Part shown: piece after piece, positions 41,621 through 52,920 of the stretch
How positions within the stretch are numbered: position 1 is the stretch's first letter
How the letters are laid out: each line of letters starts with the position of its first letter
Assembly (NCBI RefSeq): GCF_014269035.2
Contig: NZ_JABWRP020000012.1
Span: 1-64,000, forward strand
DNA from: Pseudomonas vlassakiae
GTDB taxonomy: Bacteria; Pseudomonadota; Gammaproteobacteria; Pseudomonadales; Pseudomonadaceae
DNA length: 64,000 bases
Reading direction: 5' to 3'
Notes under the pieces: model-generated
Seen by the model: the letters and a program-made list of their open reading frames with translations, nothing else
What the model was told of the DNA's origin: nothing
The model's database searches: none
Made by a program: the position numbers and the translations under genes

Positions 41621-42892
41621 ATGAGCTACGTTATCGACCGACGCCTGAACGGCAAGAACAAGAGCACGGTCAACCGCCAGCGCTTCCTGCGGCGTTACCG
41701 TGAACACATCAAGAAGGCCGTCGAAGAGGCCGTGAGCCGCCGTTCCATCATGGACATGGAACATGGCGAACAGATCAGCATTCCGGGACGGGACATCGAT
41801 GAACCGGTGCTGCACCATGGTCGGGGCGGCAAGCAGACCATCGTCCACCCAGGCAACAAGGAGTTCACCGCTGGCGAGCATATCCCTCGGCCACAAGGCG
41901 GCGGGGGCGGCGGGGGCCGCGGCAAGGCCGGCAACTCCGGCGAGGGGATGGACGACTTCGTCTTCCAGATCACCCAGGAAGAGTTTCTCGAATTCATGTT
42001 CGAAGACCTCGAACTGCCCAACCTGGTCAAACGCCACCTGACCGGCGCCGACACCTTCAAGACCGTGCGTGCTGGCATCGCCAACGAGGGCAACCCATCA
42101 CGCATAAACATCGTCCGTACCCTGCGCTCGGCGCACGCCCGGCGCATCGCCCTGACCGGCAGCAGCCGTGCGCTGCTGCGCGAAGCACAGAAGGAACTGG
42201 ACCGGCTGAAGATCGAAGAACCCGACAACTTCACCGATATCCAGGAAGTCGAACAGGAAATCGAACGGCTCAAGGCACGCATCAACCGCCTGCCCTTCCT
42301 CGACACGTTCGACCTCAAGTACAACCTGCTGGTCAAGCAACCCAACCCCAGTTCCAAGGCGGTGATGTTCTGCCTGATGGACGTGTCCGGCTCGATGACT
42401 CAGGCCACCAAGGACATCGCCAAACGCTTCTTCATCCTGCTGTACCTGTTCCTCAAGCGAAACTACGACCGGATCGAGGTGGTGTTCATCCGCCATCACA
42501 CCAGCGCCCGCGAAGTCGACGAGGAAGAATTCTTCTATTCCCGGGAAACGGGCGGCACCATCGTCTCCAGTGCGCTGAAGATGATGCAGGAAATCATGGC
42601 TGAGCGTTACCCGGCCGCCGACTGGAACATCTATGCCGCCCAGGCCTCCGACGGCGACAACTGGAACGACGACTCGCCGATCTGCCGCGAGATCCTGTCC
42701 AAGCAGATCATGCCGCATGTGCAGTACTACACTTACGTTGAGATCACCCCCCGTGAGCACCAGGCGTTGTGGTACGAGTACGAGCGAATCGGCGAAGCCT
42801 TCCCCGACACATTCGCCCAGCAGCAGTTGGTATCGGCCGGCGATATCTACCCGGTCTTCCGTGAACTCTTCCAGCGCAGGTTAGCCACATGA
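41621..42892 (+). CDS. yeaH: YeaH/YhbH family VWA-domain protein (DUF444)
   Basis: 423 residues from ATG 41621 with a strong GGAGG eight bases upstream. A basic N-terminus and a Gly-rich linker (GGGGGGGRG near residue 90) precede a von Willebrand A domain with an intact MIDAS DVSGS at 254-258. It is always found next to PrkA. By analogy with MoxR AAA+/VWA pairs it may be the partner of the PrkA ATPase (inference). The stop overlaps the spoVR ATG by four bases. Confidence 0.93.
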   Translation: MSYVIDRRLNGKNKSTVNRQRFLRRYREHIKKAVEEAVSRRSIMDMEHGEQISIPGRDIDEPVLHHGRGGKQTIVHPGNKEFTAGEHIPRPQGGGGGGGRGKAGNSGEGMDDFVFQITQEEFLEFMFEDLELPNLVKRHLTGADTFKTVRAGIANEGNPSRINIVRTLRSAHARRIALTGSSRALLREAQKELDRLKIEEPDNFTDIQEVEQEIERLKARINRLPFLDTFDLKYNLLVKQPNPSSKAVMFCLMDVSGSMTQATKDIAKRFFILLYLFLKRNYDRIEVVFIRHHTSAREVDEEEFFYSRETGGTIVSSALKMMQEIMAERYPAADWNIYAAQASDGDNWNDDSPICREILSKQIMPHVQYYTYVEITPREHQALWYEYERIGEAFPDTFAQQQLVSAGDIYPVFRELFQRRLAT

Positions 42893-44457
42893 CCGCCAGA
42901 GCACAGAGACGCCAACCCATATCCACCGGGTCCGAGTGGACGTTCGAACTGATCCAGACCTACGATCGGGAAATCAGTCGGCTGGCCGAGCGTTACGCCC
43001 TGGACACCTACCCCAACCAGATCGAGGTGATCACTGCCGAGCAGATGATGGATGCCTACGCGTCCGTCGGCATGCCGCTGGGTTACCACCATTGGTCCTA
43101 CGGCAAGCAGTTCCTCAGTACCGAGAAGTCCTACAGCCGGGGCCAGATGGGCCTGGCGTATGAGATCGTGATCAATTCCGATCCGTGCATCGCCTACCTG
43201 ATGGAAGAGAACACCATGTGCATGCAGGCACTGGTGATTGCCCACGCCTGCTATGGCCACAACAGCTTCTTCAAAGGCAATTACCTGTTCCGCACCTGGA
43301 CCGACGCCACATCGATCATCGATTACCTGGTGTTCGCCAAGCAGTACATCGCGCAGTGCGAGGAACGCCACGGCATCGACGCCGTGGAGGACCTGATCGA
43401 CTCCTGCCATGCGCTGATGAACTATGGGGTGGACCGCTACAAGCGCCCCTATCCGATCTCCGCCGAGGAAGAACGCCGGCGTCAGAAAGACCGGGAAGAG
43501 CACCTGCAGCGGCAGATCAACGACCTGTGGCGCACGATCCCAAAGACTGCGGACAAAGGCGGTGACCGCGACGATGCCCGCTTCCCCTCCGAGCCGCAGG
43601 AAAACATCCTCTACTTCATCGAGAAGAACGCTCCGCTGCTCGAACCCTGGCAGCGCGAGGTGGTGCGCATCGTGCGCAAGATCGCGCAGTACTTCTACCC
43701 ACAGCGCCAGACCCAAGTGATGAATGAAGGTTGGGCCACCTTCTGGCACTACACCCTGATGAATGACCTGTACGACGAAGGCCTTATCACTGAAGGCTTC
43801 ATGATCGAGTTCCTGCAGTCCCACACCAGCGTGGTGTTCCAGCCCGGTTTCGACAGCCCGTACTACAGCGGCATCAACCCGTATGCACTGGGCTTTGCCA
43901 TGTACACCGACATCCGCCGCATGTGCGAAAACCCGACGGAGGAAGATCGCCACTGGTTCCCCGACATTGCCGGCAGTGACTGGCTTTCTACCATCAAGTT
44001 CGCCATGAGCAGCTTCAAGGACGAGAGCTTCATCCTGCAGTACCTGTCACCCAAGGTGATGCGGGACCTGAAGCTGTTCAGCATCCTCGATGACGACCAG
44101 CGCGACGACCTGCTGGTACCGGCCATCCATGACGAAGCGGGTTACCGGATCATTCGTGAGCAACTGGCTGCCCAGTACAACCTGGGCAACCGCGAGCCCA
44201 ACGTGCAGATCTGGAGCATCGACCGCCGCGGCGACCGCTCGCTGACCTTGCGCCACCAGCAGCACAACCGCAAACCGCTGGGCGACTCCACCGAGGAAGT
44301 GCTCAAGCATCTGCACCGCTTGTGGGGCTTCGATATCCACCTGGAGACCGTACAGGGTGACCAGGTGGTCAAGACCCATCACATGCCGCCGCGCGGGGAA
44401 CATGCCGAGAGCGGCGACTACGGGCGCATGGACCTCGCCGTCATCCACCACCTCTGA
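42889..44457 (+). CDS. SpoVR family protein (YcgB)
   Basis: 522 residues, cytoplasmic. Strongly conserved blocks are seen: [41 protein letters not shown] and [12 protein letters not shown]. The His pair in HACYGH together with E and H in EGWATFWH look like a possible metal site (my inference). Named for a spore cortex role in Bacillus, but common in non-sporulating bacteria with prkA-yeaH. ATGA overlap with yeaH shows coupling. Confidence 0.92.
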   Translation: MTARAQRRQPISTGSEWTFELIQTYDREISRLAERYALDTYPNQIEVITAEQMMDAYASVGMPLGYHHWSYGKQFLSTEKSYSRGQMGLAYEIVINSDPCIAYLMEENTMCMQALVIAHACYGHNSFFKGNYLFRTWTDATSIIDYLVFAKQYIAQCEERHGIDAVEDLIDSCHALMNYGVDRYKRPYPISAEEERRRQKDREEHLQRQINDLWRTIPKTADKGGDRDDARFPSEPQENILYFIEKNAPLLEPWQREVVRIVRKIAQYFYPQRQTQVMNEGWATFWHYTLMNDLYDEGLITEGFMIEFLQSHTSVVFQPGFDSPYYSGINPYALGFAMYTDIRRMCENPTEEDRHWFPDIAGSDWLSTIKFAMSSFKDESFILQYLSPKVMRDLKLFSILDDDQRDDLLVPAIHDEAGYRIIREQLAAQYNLGNREPNVQIWSIDRRGDRSLTLRHQQHNRKPLGDSTEEVLKHLHRLWGFDIHLETVQGDQVVKTHHMPPRGEHAESGDYGRMDLAVIHHL

Positions 44458-44464
44458 TGCACCG

Positions 44465-44502
44465 CCATTACTGCCAACAGGTTATCCTGTGGGCAGTAAT
44501 GG
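44465..44502 (+). promoter_or_regulatory. Long hairpin abutting the cca ribosome-binding site
   Basis: ccattactgcc (44465-44475) pairs perfectly with ggcagtaatgg (44492-44502). An inner acagg/cctgt adds five pairs with one mismatch between, around a TTAT loop. The last two bases are part of the GGAGG at 44501-44504 region that serves cca, ten bases from its ATG. Confidence 0.65.
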
Positions 44503-44511
44503 AGGCTGCAC

Positions 44512-45606
44512 ATGCACATCTACAAAGTCGGCGGCGCAGTACGCGACCGCCTGCTCGGGCTCCCGGTCAGTGATATCGACTGGCTGGTGGTCGGCGCCAC
44601 GGTCGAGGAAATGCATGCCCGGGGCTTCCGCCCGGTCGGCGCTGATTTCCCGGTGTTTCTGCATCCAGAGACCGGCGAGGAATATGCCCTCGCACGCACA
44701 GAGCGCAAGAGCGGACGCGGTTATGGCGGGTTCACCTTTCACGCCAGCCCGGACGTCACGCTGGAGGAAGACCTGATCCGCCGCGACCTGACCATCAATG
44801 CGATGGCCGAGGATGAACAGGGCGTGGTCTTCGACCCTTACCATGGCCAGGCCGACCTTGCACAACGCATTCTGCGCCATGTTTCCCCGGCATTCGCCGA
44901 AGATCCCTTACGTGTGCTGCGTGTTGCCCGCTTTGCCGCACGTTACGCCCCCTTGGGCTTCAAGGTCGCCGATGAAACACTGGCGCTGATGCGCCAGATC
45001 GCCGAATCGGGCGAATTGCAGGCGTTGACAGCCGAACGTAGCTGGAAAGAGATCGAACGGGCGCTGATGGAAAGTCAGCCGCAAGTGTTCATCCAGGTAT
45101 TGCAGGCCTGTGGCGCTTTGAACGAGTTGATGCCTGAGCTGGAGCAGCCTGCGCACACACTGGTTGCCCTGCGCCGGGCGGCAGAGCGTCAACAGCCGCT
45201 GGCTGTGCGCTGGGCGTGCTTGTTGCGAGGGCTGGAGCCAGCGGCGATCAAAGCACTCAATCAGCGTTTCAAGGCGCCGCGTGAATGCCAGGAACTGGCC
45301 GTGCTGGTGGCTGAGTTTGCCGCGCAGGCCGACAACGCTTTGCAGCTGGCACCTGCAAATTTGCTGGAAATGTTGCAGAAGTTCGACGTTTATCGGCGGC
45401 CGCAGCGTTTCGAGGATTTCATTGCCGCGTGTGCAATGGCCACCTGTGAAAGTTATCCACAGGGCGATTATCTGCGGGGGGCAGCCAACGCAGCCCGGGC
45501 AGTGGATGTGAAACCGTTGGTGCAAGCCGGGTTGACCGGTCAGGGCTTGGGCGAGGCCCTCAAAGGCGAGCGACTCAAAGCGCTCGAGGCTTACAAGCAG
45601 GGCTGA
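44512..45606 (+). CDS. cca: tRNA CCA-adding nucleotidyltransferase
   Basis: Adds or repairs the 3' CCA of tRNAs; 364 residues. The class II nucleotidyltransferase head is complete: [12 protein letters not shown] and DIDW carry the metal-binding aspartates, followed by [10 protein letters not shown] and [15 protein letters not shown]. The C-terminal region aligns with the HD phosphohydrolase part of E. coli Cca but lacks the HD pair (ACLLRGLEP where HDLGK is expected). It should therefore have no phosphatase activity. Confidence 0.94.
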   Translation: MHIYKVGGAVRDRLLGLPVSDIDWLVVGATVEEMHARGFRPVGADFPVFLHPETGEEYALARTERKSGRGYGGFTFHASPDVTLEEDLIRRDLTINAMAEDEQGVVFDPYHGQADLAQRILRHVSPAFAEDPLRVLRVARFAARYAPLGFKVADETLALMRQIAESGELQALTAERSWKEIERALMESQPQVFIQVLQACGALNELMPELEQPAHTLVALRRAAERQQPLAVRWACLLRGLEPAAIKALNQRFKAPRECQELAVLVAEFAAQADNALQLAPANLLEMLQKFDVYRRPQRFEDFIAACAMATCESYPQGDYLRGAANAARAVDVKPLVQAGLTGQGLGEALKGERLKALEAYKQG

Positions 45607-45615
45607 CCACGCGGG

Positions 45616-45643
45616 CCTCCTCGCGGCTAATGCCGCGAAGAGG
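45616..45643. repeat. REP hairpin between cca and folK
   Basis: cctcctcgcggc / gccgcgaagagg with a TAAT loop, one mismatch. Carries the cgcgaagaggccgg core. It sits between converging genes. Confidence 0.75.
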
Positions 45644-45654
45644 CCGGCACGGGC

Positions 45655-46164
45655 TCACGCCTGAGTCAGCTGCAACCCCCGCCATTCGAACGCGACCGGC
45701 GCCAGCACCTGATCGATCCGCGCCTCCTGCCACAACTGCGCCATGCTCTTCCCTGCCCCAGGGTGCACCAGCTCCGGCGCCAAAAGCGACAACGGCCACA
45801 GCACAAACGCATTCTTCAGGATCTCTGCCCTGGGCAGTACCAACCCATCGAAGGTGCCGTGCAAATCGTTGTACATCAGCACATCAATATCCAGCGGCAG
45901 GCCCTTGCGATCCGGGGCATAGCGACCATTGTCCGCCTCGATGAACTTGAGCCGGCGATCCAGCTCCATCAGCGGCAGACCGGTTTTGCCGGTGACCACG
46001 AAGTTGATGAACGGCCCGCTCTTGATCCCCACCGCCTGGCTCTCGAATGCCGGGGAACACTGCATGTCACTGAGAATGGCCGCCAGCGCATCGAGCCCCG
46101 CACACAGGTGCTGGTGGCGATCAATGTTGCTGCCAAGGCCCAGGTAAACGGTGTTCAGAGACAT
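45655..46164 (-). CDS. folK: 6-hydroxymethyl-7,8-dihydropterin pyrophosphokinase
   Basis: Transfers pyrophosphate from ATP to 6-hydroxymethyl-dihydropterin in folate synthesis; 169 residues. YLGLGSNI at the N-terminus, the pterin site FINFVVTGKT and the HPPK signature R-x-KGLPLDIDVLMY with two metal-binding aspartates. The ATG overlaps the folB stop by ten bases. Confidence 0.96.
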   Translation of the reverse strand: MSLNTVYLGLGSNIDRHQHLCAGLDALAAILSDMQCSPAFESQAVGIKSGPFINFVVTGKTGLPLMELDRRLKFIEADNGRYAPDRKGLPLDIDVLMYNDLHGTFDGLVLPRAEILKNAFVLWPLSLLAPELVHPGAGKSMAQLWQEARIDQVLAPVAFEWRGLQLTQA

Positions 46165-46511
46165 CCGCGCTCGATCTCCACGCCAACACCGCCGCGGGCA
46201 GCGGGAACGGCCCCCGGCTTGGTCAGCTTCAACCGCACCCAGGGAATATGGAACTCTTCCATCAGCGCGGCCACCAGGCGCTCGGCGAAGGTTTCCACCA
46301 GTTCGAAGCGCGCCTGCTCGGCAAATGCCTGGACCCGCGCCGACACACTGGCATAGTCGAGTGCCAGGTTCAGGTCATCACCGGCCGCTGCCGGGCGGTT
46401 GTCCCAGGCAAAACTCAGGTCCAGGCGCAGGCACTGGCGAATATCCCGTTCCCAGTCATAGGCGCCGATGACGGTATCGACTTCCAGGCCTTCGATGAAC
46501 ACTCTGTCCAA
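46155..46511 (-). CDS. folB: Dihydroneopterin aldolase
   Basis: Cleaves dihydroneopterin to the FolK substrate; 118 residues. I chose TTG 46511 as start (GGAGAGA about eight bases upstream), because the protein then begins at [10 protein letters not shown], as in the family. An in-frame ATG at 46535 would add eight unconserved residues rich in Cys. Conserved points are GAYDWER, the catalytic lysine in LKLTKPGA and ETFAERL. Divergent from plsY. Confidence 0.9.
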   Translation of the reverse strand: MDRVFIEGLEVDTVIGAYDWERDIRQCLRLDLSFAWDNRPAAAGDDLNLALDYASVSARVQAFAEQARFELVETFAERLVAALMEEFHIPWVRLKLTKPGAVPAARGGVGVEIERGCL

Positions 46512-46585
46512 GCACTTCTCTCCACAGCACGACAAGGGCGACTGGCGCCGTTAGAATCAGGGCGTCCTCGCCCGGAATAGTTAGC

Positions 46586-47155
46586 ATGTTTTGGTTACTG
46601 GCGTTGCTCGCCTACCTGCTCGGCTCGCTGTCCTTCGCCATCGTCCTCAGCCGCCTTTCGGGCAGCCCGGACCCTCGTTCCAGCGGTTCGGGCAATGCCG
46701 GCGCCACCAACATGCTACGCCTGGCGGGCCGTAAACTGGCGATCCTGACCCTGCTCGGCGACCTGTGCAAGGGGCTGTTGCCGGTTTTGCTCGCCCGCGC
46801 TGCCGGCCTTGGCCTGCAAGAGCAAGCCTGGGTCGGCGTGTGCGCAGTGCTCGGCCACCTGTTCCCGCTGTATTTCCGCTTCCGCGGCGGCAAAGGCGTC
46901 GCCACTGCCGCGGGCATGCTCATGGGCCTGTATTTCCCAGCCGCACTGCTGGCCATCGGCGCTTGGCTGTTGACCTTCTATCTCACTCGCACCAGCTCGC
47001 TGGCGGCGCTTGTGGCAACCCCGCTGACCTTGCCACTTCTGGCTTGGCGAGAGCCGGAGGCGCTGCTGCCGATCGCCGTGCTGACGGTGATGATCGTCTG
47101 GCGCCACCGCAACAATCTGCGCGACTTGTTTGCCGGGCGCGAAAGGCATTTCTGA
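46586..47155 (+). CDS. plsY: Glycerol-3-phosphate acyltransferase PlsY
   Basis: Inner-membrane enzyme that acylates glycerol-3-phosphate from acyl-phosphate, starting phospholipid synthesis. It has 189 residues and five hydrophobic segments. Family motifs are [47 protein letters not shown] and the C-terminal [15 protein letters not shown]. Monocistronic, converging with tsaD 16 bases later. Confidence 0.95.
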   Translation: MFWLLALLAYLLGSLSFAIVLSRLSGSPDPRSSGSGNAGATNMLRLAGRKLAILTLLGDLCKGLLPVLLARAAGLGLQEQAWVGVCAVLGHLFPLYFRFRGGKGVATAAGMLMGLYFPAALLAIGAWLLTFYLTRTSSLAALVATPLTLPLLAWREPEALLPIAVLTVMIVWRHRNNLRDLFAGRERHF

Positions 47156-47170
47156 CGCGCCCGCACGCCT

Positions 47171-48196
47171 TCACAGCGGCGGCAGCTGCTCCATGGGCCA
47201 GCGTGCCTGCACGCTGATGGCCAAGTCCTGCTGCTGCCCGGCCAACAGACGCTGGCAACCGGCATAGGCGATCATCGCACCGTTATCAGTGCAGAACTGT
47301 GGCCGCGCGTAGTACACGTTGCCCTTGAGACCGGCCAGCATGTCTTCCAGGGAGGCGCGCAAGGCCTTGTTGGCGCTCACGCCACCCGCGATGACCAGGC
47401 GCTTGAGGCCAGTCTGCTTGAGGGCGCGCTTGCACTTGATGGTCAGAGTCTCCACCACCGCCTGCTGGAAAGCCAGGGACAGGTCGCAACGGGTTTGCTC
47501 GTTGTCGTCGCCAGCATTCTTGCACTGCTGCCAGGTGTTCAGGGCGAAGGTCTTGAGGCCACTGAAGCTGAACTCAAGGCCCGGCCGATCGGTCATCGGC
47601 CGCGGGAACACGAAGCGCCCAGGCACACCCCGCTCGGCCAGGCGCGCGATTTCCGGCCCACCCGGGTAGTTGAGGCCGATCAGCTTGGCGGTCTTGTCGA
47701 ACGCTTCGCCGGCAGCATCGTCGAGGCTCTCGCCCAGCAGCTCGTACTGGCCGATGCCATCCACCCGCACCAGCTGGGTGTGGCCGCCGGAAACCAGCAA
47801 AGCGACGAACGGAAACTCGGGAGGGTTTTCCTCCAGCATCGGCGCCAGCAGGTGGCCTTCCATATGATGCACACCGATCGCCGGGATATCCCAGGCGAAA
47901 GCCAGGGCCTGGGCGCACGAGGCGCCAACCAACAGCGCACCGACCAGGCCAGGGCCGGCCGTGTAGGCGATGGCGTCGATCTCGGTGGCGACGCAGCCAG
48001 CTTCCTCCAGCACCTGGCGGATGAGCGGCAGCATGCGCTTGACGTGGTCACGCGAGGCAAGCTCGGGCACCACGCCACCGAACACGCGGTGCAGGTCGAT
48101 CTGACTGAACAGCGCGTCGGCTAACAAACCGCGCTCGCTGTCGTATAATGCGACGCCGGTTTCGTCGCAGGATGTTTCCAATCCCAGTACTAGCAT
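47171..48196 (-). CDS. tsaD: tRNA threonylcarbamoyladenosine transferase subunit TsaD
   Basis: Transfers the threonylcarbamoyl group to A37 of ANN-decoding tRNAs with TsaB, TsaE. 341 residues. [16 protein letters not shown] opens the ASKHA fold. The metal-binding [11 protein letters not shown] and VSGGHTQLV follow, with a late [13 protein letters not shown]. Divergent from rpsU, as is usual in gammaproteobacteria. Confidence 0.97.
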   Translation of the reverse strand: MLVLGLETSCDETGVALYDSERGLLADALFSQIDLHRVFGGVVPELASRDHVKRMLPLIRQVLEEAGCVATEIDAIAYTAGPGLVGALLVGASCAQALAFAWDIPAIGVHHMEGHLLAPMLEENPPEFPFVALLVSGGHTQLVRVDGIGQYELLGESLDDAAGEAFDKTAKLIGLNYPGGPEIARLAERGVPGRFVFPRPMTDRPGLEFSFSGLKTFALNTWQQCKNAGDDNEQTRCDLSLAFQQAVVETLTIKCKRALKQTGLKRLVIAGGVSANKALRASLEDMLAGLKGNVYYARPQFCTDNGAMIAYAGCQRLLAGQQQDLAISVQARWPMEQLPPL

Positions 48197-48283
48197 GGGC
48201 TCGTCCCTTGTGGGGGCTGAATTCGAAGCCGCGCATGATAGTCCCCGTGCCGGGTGCCGACCAGCGGTTTTCGATCAGAGGCT

Positions 48284-48312
48284 TTGCATTCCGGCGTACT
48301 AAGGGTTAACAT
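48284..48312 (+). promoter_or_regulatory. Candidate sigma-70 promoter of rpsU-dnaG-rpoD
   Basis: TTGCAT (48284-48289) and TAACAT (48307-48312) are 17 bases apart in the tsaD/rpsU divergent gap, about 90 bases before the rpsU ATG. Pattern match only. Confidence 0.45.
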
Positions 48313-48400
48313 CCGCAACCCTTGAAAACCGACGTTCTCCAGCACACCTTTGTTTTGCCAGGAGCACGTCTACCCCGGTAATGAATTAAGGTAGCCCTGG

Positions 48401-48616
48401 ATGCCAGCCGTCAAAGTTAAAGAGAACGAACCCTTCGACGTAGCTCTGCGTCGTTTCAAGCGCTCCTGCGAAAAAGCCGGTGTACTGGCTGAAGTTCGTA
48501 GCCGCGAGTTTTACGAGAAGCCGACCGCCGAGCGTAAGCGCAAAGCAGCTGCAGCTGTTAAGCGTCACGCCAAGAAAGTTCAGCGCGAACAGCGCCGCGC
48601 CGTTCGCCTGTACTAA
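48401..48616 (+). CDS. rpsU: 30S ribosomal protein S21
   Basis: 71 residues, highly basic: [22 protein letters not shown] and the lysine/arginine-rich C-terminus [16 protein letters not shown] precedes the ATG. First gene of the macromolecular synthesis group that couples translation, primase and the main sigma factor. Confidence 0.98.
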   Translation: MPAVKVKENEPFDVALRRFKRSCEKAGVLAEVRSREFYEKPTAERKRKAAAAVKRHAKKVQREQRRAVRLY

Positions 48617-48647
48617 TACAGACGTTCTACGCAAGAGCTTCTGCCCT

Positions 48648-48666
48648 GCCCGGCTCACTGCCGGGC
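48648..48666 (+). promoter_or_regulatory. GC-rich hairpin after rpsU
   Basis: Perfect gcccggc / gccgggc stem with a TCACT loop, 32 bases past the rpsU stop and with no T tract. In E. coli a partial terminator at this place lowers dnaG relative to rpsU; the same use here is inferred. The remaining 235 bases before dnaG show no gene. Confidence 0.45.
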
Positions 48667-48901
48667 CGATGGCAGCGGTTTGCTTGGCCTTGAGCAGCTA
48701 GCCCAAGGTGCCTGCAGCAACTTGCAGCGGGCAAATGGTTTCAAAGCGTCAGATCTGGTTTCGGCCAGTCGTGCACGTCCTGACTGACGAGCCCCCGGCA
48801 AGCCGGAGGCTGGCGACGAGCACACACTCCCTCGCACTTCCCCTAGCATCACTCGCCCCGTTAGCGTTTAGACTTGCCAGTTGCCAGATGACGAGACTGC
48901 C

Positions 48902-50884
48902 ATGGCCGGGCTGATTCCCCAAAGCTTCATCGACGACCTGATCAACCGCCTCGATATTGTCGATGTGGTGAGTTCGCGCGTTCAGCTGAAAAAAACCGGC
49001 AAGAACTACTCCGCCTGCTGCCCGTTTCACAAGGAAAAGACCCCTTCATTCACGGTCAGCCCAGACAAGCAGTTCTATTACTGCTTCGGCTGCGGTGCCG
49101 GCGGCAACGCCCTTGGTTTCGTCATGGACCACGACAACCTGGACTTTCCCCAGGCCGTCGAGGAACTGGCCCGCGCAGCCGGCATGGAAGTGCCCAGGGA
49201 ACAAGGCCGTCGCGACAACAAGCCGCGCCAGCCAACCGATTCGCCGCTGTACCCATTGCTCGATGCCGCCTCGGAGTTCTACCGCCAGGCCCTGCGTAGC
49301 CATCCGACCCGCAAGGCAGCGGTGGACTACCTCAAGGGCCGTGGCTTGTCTGGCGAGATCGCCCGTGACTTCGGCCTGGGCTTCGCGCCGCCGGGCTGGG
49401 ACAACCTGCTCAAACACCTGGGCGCCGACAGCCTGCAGCAAAAGGTGATGATCGACGCCGGCTTGTTGATCGAGAATGCCGAAAGCGGCAAACGCTACGA
49501 TCGCTTCCGCGACCGGGTGATGTTCCCGATCCGCGACAGCCGTGGGCGCATCATCGCTTTTGGCGGCCGGGTACTGGGCGACGACAAGCCCAAGTACCTC
49601 AACTCACCGGAAACCCCGGTGTTTCACAAGGGCCAGGAACTCTACGGGCTGTACGAGGCACGCAAGCACAACCGCAACCTCGACGAGATAATCGTCGTCG
49701 AAGGCTACATGGACGTGATCGCCCTGGCCCAGCAAGGCCTGCGCAATGCCGTCGCCACCCTCGGCACCGCGACCAGCGAAGAGCACCTCAAGCGCCTGTT
49801 CCGCGTAGTGCCCAGCGTACTGTTCTGCTTCGACGGCGACCAGGCGGGGCGCAAGGCTGCCTGGCGGGCACTGGAATCGACCCTCTCGGCACTGCAGGAT
49901 GGCCGCCGTGCGCGCTTCCTGTTCCTGCCAGAAGGTGAAGACCCGGACAGCTTGGTACGCGCCGAAGGCACCGATGCCTTCATGGCCCGGATCAACCAGC
50001 ACGCACAGCCACTGGCCGACTATTTCTTCGAGCAACTGAGCAACGAAGCCGACCCGCGCTCGCTGGAAGGCAAGGCCCACATGGCCACCCTGGCTGCACC
50101 GTTGATCGAAAAGATCCCCGGTGCCAACTTGCGTCAGCTGATGCGCAACCGCCTGAAGGAAATCACCGGCCTCGACCCTCAGCAGGTCGAGCAACTGGCG
50201 CAGCAGGCCCCGGCGACCAGCAGCGTGCCAGATTACGACCCAGGCTATGACTACGATGCCATGGCCAGCTACACCCCCGACTACGGCGACCTGCCACAGC
50301 CGGACTACGCCCCCGTTCATCAGCAACAGGAGTGGAAGCCAAACAAAGGCGGGGGCAAGAAGCAGTGGGGCGACAAGCCCTGGGACAAGAACCGCAAGGG
50401 TGGCAAGCCATGGCAGCAGCGCGACGAAGCACCGCCGCGGGTGCCGGCACCGGTCGAACCACCGACCCTGGCCGCCCTGCGCACCTTGCTGCACCATCCA
50501 TTGCTGGCCGGCAAGGTCGAGGATGCCAGCCACTTCGCCGACGAAGAACACCTGTACAGCCAGCTGCTGGTGGCCCTGATCGAAGCTGCGCAGAAGAATC
50601 CTGGGCTAAGCTCAATGCAGTTGATCGCACGTTGGCACGGCACTGAACAAGGCCGCCTGCTGCGGGCCCTGGCCGAAAAGGAATGGTTGATCGTGGCCGA
50701 CAACCTTGAACAACAGTTTTTCGACACTATAACTAGCTTGTCCGCCCGCCAACGCGAGCGCAGCCTGGAACAACTGCTCAGGAAATCACGTCAAAGCGAA
50801 TTGACCAGCGAGGAAAAATCACAGCTCCTCGCCCTGCTGAGCCGGAATGTTCCCGCACAAACGCCGACCTCATCTGGCGCGTGA
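48902..50884 (+). CDS. dnaG: DNA primase
   Basis: Makes RNA primers at the replication fork with DnaB; 660 residues from ATG 48902. The CHC2 zinc finger has C40, H43, C61 and C64 (CPFHKEKTPSF and YYCFGCG). The TOPRIM core shows IVVEGYMDVIAL and CFDGDQAG. A long low-complexity linker (about 445-530, Tyr/Pro/Gln then Lys/Gly-rich) joins the C-terminal DnaB-binding domain. The start lies 285 bases after rpsU. Confidence 0.97.
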   Translation: MAGLIPQSFIDDLINRLDIVDVVSSRVQLKKTGKNYSACCPFHKEKTPSFTVSPDKQFYYCFGCGAGGNALGFVMDHDNLDFPQAVEELARAAGMEVPREQGRRDNKPRQPTDSPLYPLLDAASEFYRQALRSHPTRKAAVDYLKGRGLSGEIARDFGLGFAPPGWDNLLKHLGADSLQQKVMIDAGLLIENAESGKRYDRFRDRVMFPIRDSRGRIIAFGGRVLGDDKPKYLNSPETPVFHKGQELYGLYEARKHNRNLDEIIVVEGYMDVIALAQQGLRNAVATLGTATSEEHLKRLFRVVPSVLFCFDGDQAGRKAAWRALESTLSALQDGRRARFLFLPEGEDPDSLVRAEGTDAFMARINQHAQPLADYFFEQLSNEADPRSLEGKAHMATLAAPLIEKIPGANLRQLMRNRLKEITGLDPQQVEQLAQQAPATSSVPDYDPGYDYDAMASYTPDYGDLPQPDYAPVHQQQEWKPNKGGGKKQWGDKPWDKNRKGGKPWQQRDEAPPRVPAPVEPPTLAALRTLLHHPLLAGKVEDASHFADEEHLYSQLLVALIEAAQKNPGLSSMQLIARWHGTEQGRLLRALAEKEWLIVADNLEQQFFDTITSLSARQRERSLEQLLRKSRQSELTSEEKSQLLALLSRNVPAQTPTSSGA

Positions 50885-50898
50885 GGCCCATGCTCGGG

Positions 50899-50904
50899 TA
50901 TAAT
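50899..50904 (+). promoter_or_regulatory. -10-like TATAAT ahead of rpoD
   Basis: A perfect TATAAT lies 15 bases past the dnaG stop and 48 bases before rpoD. No good -35 is seen at 16-18 bases. It may give rpoD its own promoter. Confidence 0.35.
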
Positions 50905-50951
50905 CCTCGGCTTGTTTTTTGCCCGCCAAGACCTTCAGTGGATAGGGTGTT

Positions 50952-52802
<1,851 letters not shown>

Positions 52803-52807
52803 TGACG

Positions 52808-52835
52808 AACCCCGGCCCAGGCCGGGGTTTTTCTT
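52808..52835 (+). terminator. Intrinsic terminator of rpoD
   Basis: aaccccggc / gccggggtt stem with a 4-base loop and five T residues, five bases after the rpoD stop. Confidence 0.92.
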
Positions 52836-52920
52836 ATCCGACAAATAGTTGTGATCGGCTACTCGGCTGGCTGAATGCCCGTCTACACTCGACTTCAGAC
52901 CAACTGAATGCGAGGCCGCT

